Origin: Gnetum montanum
Lineage: Eukaryota; Streptophyta; Gnetopsida; Gnetales; Gnetaceae
NCBI GenBank assembly: GCA_015680685.1
Contig: MNCI01010439.1
Coordinates: 1-64,000 of the forward strand
Direction of reading: 5' to 3'
Length of the DNA stretch: 64,000 bases
The notes under the pieces were generated by a model. That model saw only the letters and a list, made by a program, of their open reading frames with translations. It was not told where the DNA came from and did no database searches. This document shows positions 1-9,573 of this stretch, in pieces. Positions within the stretch are counted from its first letter, which is position 1, and each line of letters starts with the position of its first letter. The position numbers and the translations under genes are program-made.

Positions 1-44
1 CATGGGATGCAATATCGCGGCCTAGTGCATGTCGCGTCTCATCA
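1..44 (-). repeat. Right end of a minus-oriented LTR (H family), cut by the window edge
   Basis: This stretch reads like the right end of the solo LTR near 58408: a GATATCGCG-type word, then GTGCA..GTCGCG and the terminal CTCATCA. It is the U3 start of an LTR on the minus strand, and the rest lies left of the window. A short AT-rich stretch of unknown origin (45-99) separates it from the next LTR piece. Confidence 0.75.
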
Positions 45-99
45 ATTGTTTTCTTAGTTAATATTTCTTTACCATCATTTACTATTTTTGTTGTTAACT

Positions 100-533
100 G
101 CGGAATGAGTATGACTTAATCACGAGCATTTAAGTGTGATTACTTGGTAACACAATAGTGTACTTAGGATCTATGCTTGGTAATCCCAGTAGTAGTTGTG
201 CACGAGGTCCAAGATGTGTACGGATGATTAAGGAACGGATGCTCATCGCACTTAGGCTAGCTTAGACTTCATTTCATATTGCTTATTAGTTTAATCAAGA
301 TTATTTTCCATTGTCTCTAGGAGTAGCACTAGTTTAGGATCACATCATACGCCTCACTCTGAACTAAACCATACATGACAAAGCAAATACTAGTCCAGGT
401 GGGAAGACAGCGAACTGCGATCAATGTGTAACTATCTAGATACCACAACTAGCCTATCCACAGAGTTCAATCGAATCATGCGTGAACGCTCGTATTCGTA
501 TGGTTGAGTGTAGGGGTACCTCACCACTTATTA
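100..533 (+). repeat. 3' portion (R-U5) of a plus-oriented A/H-family LTR
   Basis: The start, GCGGAATGAGTATGACTT, matches the H LTR at the right edge of the window. The end is the family's conserved tail, GTGTAGGGGTACCTCACCACT followed by TATTA where CATCA is usual. U3 is missing and no PBS follows, so it is a truncated copy. It lies opposite in orientation to A's LTR at 673-1500, and the two form an inverted repeat with about 139 bp between them. That gap (534-672) is AT-rich and I recognise nothing in it. Confidence 0.8.
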
Positions 534-672
534 GTGGGTATGCTCTATAGATAAAATGATATCTTTTGATTATTAAAAAAAATATCATTTTCCTATTGTA
601 CTTTTAAGTAAAAAGTTGCCAAGGTCGAGTCATATCTAGGTAAGAGGTTGCTAGTTCAAGTTACAACTAAGG

Positions 673-1500
673 TGATGAGTGGCGAGGTACCCCTACACTC
701 AACCATACGAATACGAGCGTTACACGCGCGATCTGGTTGAACTCCGCAGACGGACTAGTTGTGGCATCTAGATAGTTAGCCTTAGGTCGCAGTTCGCTGT
801 CTTCCCACTTGGACTAGTATTAGCTTTGTCACGTATGGTTTAGTCCAGAGTGAGGTATATGATGGGTTTCTAATCTAATGCTACTCCTGAAGGCAATGGA
901 AAGTAATATTAACTAAGCTAGGAGAGAAGGGTGAGAGAATCTAAGCTAGCCTAAGTGCGATGAGCATCCGTTCCTTGATTATCCATACACATCTTGGACT
1001 TCATGCACGACTACCACTGAGATTACCAAATGCAGATCCTAGGTACGCTACTGGGTTACCAAGTAGCCACACTTAAATGCTCGTAATCAAGTTGTACTCA
1101 TTCCACGTTTAACAGGAGTTTAAGGGTGAGAAGAGATTAACAAGGAAAGCAATAAATAACAATTAAGTAAATAATTAAACTGAGTGAATGCTGCAATGAT
1201 GAAGTAATCTCGATCTTTATTTCCTGTCATGTGTGTCCAAGTACATCACACTCAAATAAGAATGCCGTAAAATTACAATCACCACACTACGGGCATACAC
1301 TGGAAAATAATTCTATCTCTAGAGGGATAAAACTGCCAGAGTTTCGCTAAGGGACTAAACTAGATGCCTAAAACTAGGAAAGCCACCTCTTATTTATAGA
1401 CATTGCAGCGGGCCACGATATCACGTATGGCTGATGTGATATCACAACCACTGCGATATCACCGTAGTGATATCGCAGCCAACAAATTCATGACTCATCA
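673..1500 (-). repeat. 3' LTR of element A
   Basis: 828 bp, opening TGATGAGTGGCGAGG and closing ACTCATCA on the plus strand. The TATA box (TATAAATA on the minus strand) is at 1391-1398. Just upstream of it in transcription sense (1409-1483) lies a cluster of GATATC-centred palindromes. U5 carries the repeated GGTAA-type words found in all related LTRs here. Confidence 0.9.
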
Positions 1501-1536
1501 TACCCCCATGACTGAATGAAAACTCGTCCTCGAGTT
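1501..1536 (-). promoter_or_regulatory. PPT of element A with an upstream hairpin
   Basis: On the minus strand CATGGGGGTA touches the LTR start and is the PPT for plus-strand priming. Just before it, 1521-1536 reads AACTCG-AGGA-CGAGTT, a 6-bp perfect stem with an AGGA loop. B and C have a related hairpin at the same place. Confidence 0.75.
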
Positions 1537-1682
1537 ACAGAGAGAACAAGCTCCATTGATTACATAGTGGATAGGTATGGGATTATTGATTGACTAGGAT
1601 GGATTCATGCCGCAATGTGGAGTCAAAACAAAATTGAGACACAACACAAAAGAAAATCCTATGATTACAAAATTAGTGGAAC

Positions 1683-2450
1683 TCATGTAGTTCCTGGTGG
1701 TGGTGGATCCTCCATAGGTGTCTTTCCCTTTTCTTGTGCTTTAGGTCTTGGGATTTGATGGCGTTGAAGTATGGCCTGGAGTTTCTCCTCTTGTAAGGCC
1801 TTGAGTGCCTTGGTGCACGTGTAGGTTTGCGCTTCTGCCATAGAGGCATCCCAGTCAACCTTCTCTTTTTCTTCCACCACCCTTTTATTCTATGTCAACA
1901 GTTTATTAAGTTGCTCGGTTCTAAAAGTGTCCAACTAGTTCTGAGCAACTTTTGGCCCTGTATTCGAAAGGTCTAATACTTCCAAAATGGCTTGAATAGA
2001 GAAGTCAATAGTCACACCATAATTGTTAACCGTGGTGCCTTCTTCTTTATTGTACCAAAATTGATACGTTTCCCCTAAGTACCAAGCACCGCTTTTAGAG
2101 AGGGTAGGCGATAATAGGGATCCTTTGAGGTGATCCCTAACGGCCACCGGAGCAAATTCTACAAAAGGTCCAAAGTTTAATTCCATGATCACTACAGTGA
2201 ATATGGACCTTTCATGGATGGTCTGAACACAATCCTAGGTCAACGTAAGATATCGTCCCTGTTCAGATGCTGCTGCAGCTCCTCCTTTTACCTGCCTTGA
2301 TTGTACAATAGCAGGGTCTTCTTGATGGATACTAAATGATTGTTCCTCCTATTTAGCATGTTGTTTGGCAGGAACTTGTCCTTCACCTCTCCTAGGTTGT
2401 TTGATCGCCCCTTGAGCAGGACCTTCCTGTTGTCTGCGTTTCGAGGCCAT
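1683..2450 (-). pseudogene. 3' ORF of element A, short form
   Basis: This frame opens at an ATG (2450) placed directly after TGATTGCAG, a good splice-acceptor sequence, and runs about 255 codons to 1683 with a few internal stops. The N-terminus is basic and glutamine-rich. Around 1935-2192 it encodes LNFGPF, then GAWYLGETYQFW, then a segment ending in LEVLDLS. B and C carry the matching motifs GEWYLGETYLFW and ITQALGLP at the same stage of their much longer 3' ORFs. The family position (downstream of pol, before the PPT) is that of the env-like or accessory ORF of Athila elements. The FW..VxI..LGLP-like layout recalls the plant transposon-protein domain found in such ORFs, but I cannot test this. 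Biochemical function unknown. Confidence 0.6.
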
Positions 2451-4680
2451 CTGCAATCACACGGGACCAATCGTTAGTAAGGTTGTTACCAAAGTTAGGT
2501 TATACCTTACTGCTTGCCTTAATAGATTTTCTTTATTTCTGTGTGATGTTAATTATTGGAAGAACCATGTCCCTGAAAGATTATAATGTTGAGTCCTTTT
2601 TGCTTAGGTGGTTTTCAAATTTAATTTTTTGGTATAGATAAGAGGATGAAATTGTTTTTGACACATTCTATTCTTAATTTTACAACTAATTACCCTTAAA
2701 GATGTCCTTCGGGCGATGATGAATTTCAAAAAATTTTATGTGCTATTTGGCGTGTGCCCCTTCCCCACGACTAAGCTGAACACTTCGGGTTCAAGTAGGT
2801 TTAGATGGAATGAAAATCAGAGTACCAGCGAGCACGTTATGAATATGAAAGCAAGGGATGTGCAATCGTGAGTCATAGAGAGGAATTTGAAAATCTTCCC
2901 CTGCGTGAACAGTTGCAAATGATGTTGATTAGCACAGGGCGGTCATGTATATATATTTTCATCGAAGTTAGTGCACTTAGAGAATGTATCGAATTTTTAA
3001 TATTTCTTTGAAATTAAACGATGTAAACTAAGGACATTTGGACTATTATTAAAGGGTTCCAAGGTAATTCAATTAGTTTTGAAGGCACGAAAATTATGAT
3101 GGTGTGGTATTTATCAATAAGGACCTCAGATGGGAGAAAAAGGCTATGTGATGGTTCATAGGAATGTTGATTTGGAGGGATAATGATAATAGGGAAAGAA
3201 TGTTATGAAAAATAGGCTGAGGGTAAGAAATGATGTGTGTGAGCTATATCATAAGTGAAGATTACAAAATATTACACAAGTGGATCCTCCCCAAAGTAGG
3301 TTCTAACCTATAATTCCCTTGTGTAACCACACTCAAAGTGTTTGTGGGCACTAGTAGGGTTAAATGTAATCCACACTGATTCCACAAAACACACACATGT
3401 AATTATTACCAGAATGAGGTAAGAATTCTATGTTACACACGACACGAGCTACAATTACACGGACAGTGAGATGAGACAAAGTATAGAAGGGATCGTAGAG
3501 ATTGGGACATGAGGTAATTGACCCCAGGCACAGTGAATCCTACGTGTAAAGCACGATTAAGGTGTCATTAACCCGTCGTTCCAAGATCAGGACCAAGTCC
3601 ATTCCTCTAATCAGTGACATCACATCGTTTCATCCCATGAGGAGCAACTATGAGAGTACCATAACAACAAGTCATACAATCACTTGGATTTTTGTTCAAG
3701 GGAGGAGTGATTTTTGTTTTGTGGCACTTCCTTTGTTTTTTTTTTCTGATTGCTGAATCCAGAGAAGCCGCCAACCTTCAGGCATGGGTACATGTCTTTC
3801 TAGTGGGACCCCCTAGAAAAAAATTGTATTTTTGAGTGTCCTCTTGATTACTCTTACTCCCATTTTTCATTAGATCTACAAGGATCTTAGTACAACCATG
3901 TTGCATGATAACTCCCACAGATGTCACCAAAGAGAATCCACAAGTCCCCTTGATGTCACACCCTAATCATTCCCTCTTGATCCATCCTTCTTCATTCAGG
4001 GTACAATGAACACAAAATTAATTTCAAGTTTTAAAAATGTCAAGAATATCACTATACCCTCGAACAGAACCTCTTATTTGTAGAATGGATAAGTGGGTGT
4101 AATGGGCTCACTATCCAAATAATTGGTCGTTCGAGACTTGATAACATAGAACACACCTCAACCAATGATCCACATGAGTGTTTTATTAGTAGATGAGATT
4201 ACTTACAACAGCGTAAAAATATAAAAAGATAAAATGATAAAACAAGAATTTGAAAACTGAAAAACTAGAAAACAAAAGTTGTAAAATTAAAGAAAATAAA
4301 AAGTGGCTATTAATCCTGCTTGTTACTAGAATGGGGGATATCCCTAATAGCTTAATAGTTGAGGATGGCAAGGATTAATAATTGACGACGGGGATCCTTG
4401 CATGTTGGAAGTAATAGTAAGCATAGTGGGGCAATATATACAATGTAGTTCCCGAATTACGAGTTGACCCACTATGATATTTAGGATCGTTAGATGGTAT
4501 GCAAGGATTGGGATGATGCCTTCCATGACTGTGTTCATTCGGCTGTATGGTTGTTGGAGTGTTAGTTGGTGGCCTTGATGAAGTAACATGAGGCGTTGGA
4601 TTTGAAGATAAGGGTGCGCTACAGTGTTGGGCTTGTGTTGAGTTAGATGATGTAGTGGCCTTGGAATTGTGTTGTCCCTT
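2451..4680. other. Gene-poor interior of element A where pol would lie
   Basis: In B and C this interval holds protease, RT, RNase H and integrase, about 3.5 kb or more. Here, on either strand, I find no protease DSG, no MDDF-type RT motif and no integrase zinc or DDE motifs. Short ORFs in the stretch (for example 3562-3756 plus and 4186-4371 minus) look like chance frames. The part immediately left of 2520 would be the leader and intron of the 3' ORF. Confidence 0.65.
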
Positions 4681-6240
4681 TCAATGGTCACGTTTAAAGA
4701 AGGGATGCTTTCGATGTTGAGGAGGCCTTTCACTACTGTTGGAAGTAGTAGCACAAGTAATGTTTGGGGGTTGTTGCTGTGGTGCAGACACCTTAGGAGC
4801 AACTAGTGGCGATGTAGAATGAGGAAAAGGATGAGAATGTTGAAAATTAGGAGAAGTGTAAGGTGCACAAGGCGGTGGTGGTGTTGAGGACATGGGATGA
4901 TAGTATTGAGGAGACTGGTAATGCGGTGAGATAGAGTATGCTAGTCCAGCTGGAGAAACAAGATGTTGAACGTGATAAACATTTGGATTTAGATGATATG
5001 AAGGATGTCTCCAGTCTAAGGGTGGTCTCCCCCACGACTGGGATTGTTGCCACTGTGATTGAACACAGTATCTCTGTACGAACTCTAGATGTAACTTGTT
5101 TCCCCAATGCTCATGTAAATGTAACAATATTGGGCATTGGCCCTTGGGATGATCGTATAGGCATATGTTGCATTCATACGTATGATTGGAAGTTGAGCTC
5201 TTATTTTCCTTATCCCTTCTTTCCGATTGTCTACTATTTTGTCCTACTTCTTGGGTTTTCAAAACTCTATGTCCAATAATATCGATATATTCTCCATACT
5301 TTTGATACGTCCATTCCAACATCTTATTGATCTTTGCCTCGACTTCTTCTAACGATTGTTGTACTGGCAAAGATGGTTCTTTCACCTTGAGATTGGTTGA
5401 TTTCTCCTTTGTATGATTATGGACCTTGGTTAAGTTGAGATTTTGGTCCCATTGATGTTTTTCAACACTCTCCCATCTAGCCAATTCTCCTTCTTCTCTT
5501 GCTACCTGCTTAATAAGATCTTGGACTTGATGGGTTCGTAGTGTGTATAGTTGACCTTGGGCATACATTCCTAAGGTCTCTTTTGTTTCATTACGTAGAC
5601 CATCAATGATATGGTACATTAGCCTTTCCTCAGAAAACCCATGGCCTGGATAGTTGTTTAATAGTGCATAATATCTTTCTAAGGCCATGTCCAAGGGTTC
5701 ATGTTGTGCTTGTTTCCATCCTTGGATTTGTTTCCTCAAGGTTGACACTCTTGCATAGGTTTGATATTTTTCGTTAAAGACTTCTACCATCGTTGACCAA
5801 CGTCATATTGAATTTGGTTTTAATGATCTATACCATACTTTTGCTTGGCCAATGAGTGTCATAGGAAAGAGCTTAAGTTTTTGCCAACTAGTATCAATGT
5901 TGTTCCATGTTCAGGCATCGTAGAAGGCTTGTAAATGTTGGTACGGATCTAAGTCATAGCCTTCTGAAAAAGTAGGGAAGTTGTTTAAATCGAGCCTGGG
6001 TAGATGGCTCTCTTTACAATGCCTACGAGAGATTCAAATAGCCTCTTGTATTTGCGTTAAGCTTGTAGTGGCCAGTGGGGGTTCATCGTCATCAGGTAGG
6101 TTATGCTTTCGTGCATTGGAATGACGTTGTTTTTGTTGATGTTTATAAGAAACCCCCACTTCGGATTGCGTACTCCAATCTTCATTGTCAGATAATTCGT
6201 TGGTTCTCCAATGAACTTCCTTACTAAGTGTGCATTATCA
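4681..6240 (-). pseudogene. gag: gag of element A (broken)
   Basis: Capsid/nucleocapsid gene of an Athila-like element. The longest intact part (5790-4681, 369 aa) has the retro-gag core MVEVFNEKYQTYARVSTLR, then QVAREEGELARWE, then a noncanonical zinc knuckle CNICLYDHPKGQC (C-X2-C-X3-H-X4-C). A proline-, tyrosine- and serine-rich tail follows. Upstream, in the same frame to about 6240, are motifs shared with C's gag (DDDEPPLATT; LDLNNFPTF; KLFPMTLIGQAKVWYRS), interrupted by three TGA stops at sites where C or related proteins have a codon. The frame is therefore a single gag with nonsense mutations. The true start codon cannot be fixed. Confidence 0.8.
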
Positions 6241-6382
6241 TAATATTGTAGGAGAGGCATTATTGTGAAGTTGTGTGTGAATTTATGTGTGACTGCTTAT
6301 AATTATTTCTTTCTAAAAGATATATCGTTAATTCCTTTACAACGACCTTGTATGATATAACTAATCTAGATAACTAGCACCG

Positions 6383-6400
6383 TCCCTGGCAACAGCGCCA
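6383..6400 (-). promoter_or_regulatory. tRNA-Asp primer-binding site of element A
   Basis: Minus strand TGGCGCTGTTGCCAGGGA differs at two positions (C to T, G to A) from the complement of the 3' end of plant tRNA-Asp. It lies one base inside the 5' LTR. A tRNA-Asp PBS is typical of the Tat/Athila branch. Confidence 0.85.
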
Positions 6401-6401
6401 A

Positions 6402-7223
6402 TGATGAGTGGTGAGGTACCCCTACACTCAACCATACGAATACGAGCGTTACATGCGTGATCCGGTTGAACTTTGTAGACAGACTAGTTGTGGCATCTAG
6501 ACAGTTAGCCTTAGGTCGCAGTTCGTTGTCTTCCCACCAGGACTAGTATTAGCTTTGTCACGTATGGTTTAGTCTAGAGTGAGGTGTATGATGGGTTTCT
6601 AATCTAATGCTACTCCTGAAGGCAATGGAAAGTAATATTAACTAAGTTAGGAGAGAAGGGTGAGAGAATCTAAGCTAGCCTAAGTGCGATGAGCATTCGT
6701 TCCTTGATTATCCGTACACATCTTGGACTTCGTGCACGACTACCACTGAGATTCCCAAGCGCAGATCCTAGGTACACTACTGGGTTACTAAGTAGCCACA
6801 CTTAAATGCTCTTAATCAATTTGTACTCATTCCACATTTAATAGGAGTTTAAGGATGAGAAGAGATTAACTAGGAAAGTAGTAAATAATTAAACTGAGTG
6901 AATGCTGCAATGATGAAGTAATCTCGATCTTTATTTTTGGTCATGTGTGTGTCCAAGTACATCGCACTCGAATAAGGATGTCGTACAATTACAATCACCA
7001 CACTGTGGGCATACATTGGAAAATAATTCTATCTCTGGAGGGATAAAATTGCCAGAGTTTCGCTAAGGGACTAAACTAGATGCCTAAAACTAGGAAAGAC
7101 GCCTCTTATTTATAGACATTGAGGTGGGCCGTGATATCACGTATGTGATATCGCGGCTGATGTGATATCACGGTAGCGATATCATGGTAGTAATATCACA
7201 ACCAGCAAATTCATGACTCATCA
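6402..7223 (-). repeat. 5' LTR of element A
   Basis: 822 bp, partner of 673-1500 and colinear with it. It has the U3 GATATC palindromes at about 7128-7201, a TATA box at 7107-7114 (minus-strand TATAAATA) and the terminal TGATGAG..CTCATCA. Most differences from its partner are C/T or G/A. Confidence 0.9.
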
Positions 7224-7228
7224 TAAGG

Positions 7229-7977
7229 CATCATTATATTCCTTTATAATTTGATTAAAGTATTATGTTGGCTAGTATATCTTGGGGTATTTAAAATGGG
7301 GTGTCATATCCTAGAAAATAAATATATTTAAAAACATTAAAGTACAAAAGCAAAGAAGCAAAGTAGAAACTCCAAAACAACAAAAAGAAAAGGCCCAACA
7401 ATTTGGGAAAAGCCTTTTTAGGTTTTTATCATCACAACCAATCTTGAAAAACCTCCCCTCTAGGGTAGGAAAAGTATCATACCTTATAGTCATTAAGAAA
7501 CGCCCAAATGGGTTTTTACTTCCTACTAAATGCTTCCTATTAATTAAAAAAAATTATAGAGAGAAAAATTTAGGAATTCAGCTAAAGCATTAGTTGCTAA
7601 ATGATGTTACCTTGAATAGACAAAGGAAGAAAATTAGCTTGGAAATTTTTGTGAAAAACCACATTATATCGAAACTTTCAAATGGCATAAAAAATAAAGA
7701 GGATGAAAGCAACACCAACTATGAAATAGAAATCCTTGAAGTTGAGTGTCATCTAATCCTGGTTGAAAACCATGTAAATACTTGCTACACCAAGTCCAAG
7801 AGATACGAGCAAGAGGAGAAGTAAAAAAACAATGGATGAATGTATCTTCCATGTCACATATAGGACATCTTGGGTCATGAACACCAAAATGAGAGCGCTA
7901 AATACCAATAAGCAAACCTTGATGAATCAAGTATCACAAAAAATATCTTATTTTAGAGGAGTAGTGCCATTCTATAT
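7229..7977 (-). pseudogene. LINE copy 1, 3' part with RT-linked zinc domain (zf-RVT)
   Basis: On the minus strand the translation gives WHYSSKI, then GLLIGI, HDPRCPIC, MEDTFIHCFF and PLARISW. This is the layout of the zf-RVT domain at the end of plant L1 ORF2 proteins (W..P.K..F, G..+P.CP.C, ET..HLF, A...W). Frames shift and stops interrupt it. Element E cuts the LINE at 7977/7978, and the remainder resumes at 23462. The lower-numbered end (about 7229-7600) would be LINE 3' UTR. Confidence 0.75.
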
Positions 7978-9003
7978 TGTCACAACCTAAAAATTTATAA
8001 AGATTTAATTATTTAATGTAATACATGTGATTAATTCATTGATGCTATCAAATGCAATTCAATAGATTAGCTCTAATATTCTTGGTTAAATCATACGATT
8101 ATACCATTATTGCTACTAATATTATTGTTATTGTTGTTGTTGTTAGCTACCTACATAAGTTAATGTAGTTTGCTTGCTAGAATATTTTGTTAAAGCTTAT
8201 ATCCTTTGTTTTATTATTACTGAAGCGTAGTCATAGATCCACTATATATTTTATGATTAAATGTTGAAATCCAATTACCTTAGGAAATTTTTCTTTCTAT
8301 AAGTTATTATACCTTTATAAGTATTTGGCTATGCATATTTTATTCTTTATGCACATTTAGTTATGTATATTCAATCTTTAGTATGCAAAATCAATTATGC
8401 ACATTTTCGCTTTATTATGCACATGTAAATATATATGTTTTATTTTTATTGTGCATATGTGATTATATAATACTCTATTCATGGAGCAATTTTGGATCCT
8501 AACCCTACCTAGACCATATCCCTTTCTACTTTTTGTCATTAAATTATAATTTGGAGTTCATTTTAATTATAATTTAATATTGTATCCATTAGCTTTGTTA
8601 ATAAAGTCCTGAGGATGATGTCCTACCTATAATCTAACCTTACCAATGTGTCCTAGATGTTTGAAAACGTAGATTTTGACCTTTTCTTCACTAGAATAGG
8701 AGTTACAATTTTTGAGATATCGTATTTTCTAATATGTTAAAATATTGTAAAAGTTTTAGAATTTGAACTAGGTGACAATGATAAGTGAAGCTTAGATGAG
8801 ATTTTGGCAGAAATTTTAGTAGAGCACTTGATCAGAATCCCATAGGTTCAAACAAAATTTGATTTGGAGTGTTTGTGTGTGGGAAGAGAGAAATTAGGAT
8901 AAAAGACTTATGAAAAATGATTTTAGAAAAATTAAAAATTAAAATAAAATAAAACAAAAATCAAAATTTCAAAGTTTACACTACACATTAAAGTAGCTTG
9001 TAA
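7978..9003 (+). repeat. 5' LTR of E, first part
   Basis: It matches 52945 onward in E' through the AT-rich U3, including a run of phrases such as GCACATTTA/TATGCACAT that recur through 8330-8460. It stops at TGTAA, the target site of F. The LTR continues after F at 15454. No protein-coding signal. Confidence 0.85.
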
Positions 9004-9559
9004 TGTGAGAGATGTCCCAAGTGGTGGTTCTCTTGGGCTCTCTGAGGCACCCTCGGGTGGCTCTCAAGTGTTACAAAACCCACCCCAGCTTGGTGGTACC
9101 AAGCTAGCAATAGGACACTCTCCTATTGCACTCTCTTCTAAGTCCTCTTCATTCCCCTCTTCTTCGAGGAGAACTACATGGCCCTGATTCTATGGCGGTC
9201 GTAGATATGTAGGCAACCAAGACTGGATAGTTTTGGTGCGGTGCCAGGCCACACCTTGTACCAGATCGTGAGGGGTCTGGGGGTGGGGCAACTTCCCTTG
9301 TAGGTGCATCATCTTCCCTCTCACCGGTGTTGTCTACAAGGTTGTGTGTGTGTGCTTATTTGTATGGTTCTCATTTTGGAGTTGGTTTCCCTCCATGAGG
9401 TGCATGGTCATGTACGTTCAGAAGCTATGCTTCTGCTTGCACTGACTTGTGAGTTGCTTGCTTGCTTGGAGGCATATTCCCTAGGTATTCTATCCCAGAT
9501 CCATTGGATCTTCGTGAATTCCTCGGGGTGTCGAGCAACGTCGGGGCAACATTGTTACA
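9004..9559 (+). repeat. 5' LTR of F
   Basis: 556 bp, GC-richer than its surroundings. The phrases GGTGGCTCTCAAGTG and TCACCGGTGTTGTCTACAAG are shared with the right LTR, which has a short extra piece (GGGGCCATGGAACACTC at 14930-14946) that this copy lacks. Confidence 0.9.
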
Positions 9560-9561
9560 GA

Positions 9562-9573
9562 TGGTATCAGAGC
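9562..9573 (+). promoter_or_regulatory. tRNA-iMet primer-binding site of F
   Basis: TGGTATCAGAGC, the exact 12-nt complement of the plant initiator tRNA-Met 3' end. It starts two bases after the LTR end. Confidence 0.92.

Larger units (their letters stand above)
673..7223 (-). mobile_element. Element A: Athila-like LTR retrotransposon lacking pol
   Basis: A 6.55-kb element on the minus strand. It is bounded by two LTRs of about 825 bp and by a perfect 5-bp TSD, TAAGG (668-672 and 7224-7228). Reading on the minus strand, the order is LTR, tRNA-Asp PBS, gag remnant (about 6240-4681), a 2.2-kb region without recognisable genes, a 3' ORF (2450-1683), PPT and LTR. I find no protease, RT, RNase H or integrase motif, so it would have needed enzymes from a relative such as B or C. 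The two LTRs differ mostly by transitions. It is inserted in or next to LINE copy 1. Confidence 0.9.

Noticed and set aside
4938-5279. 113-codon plus-strand ORF
   Set aside because: It is antisense to A's gag, which has clear motifs on the other strand.
7229-7600. Host exon or UTR
   Set aside because: No coding signal, and it continues into the LINE zinc domain on the minus strand.
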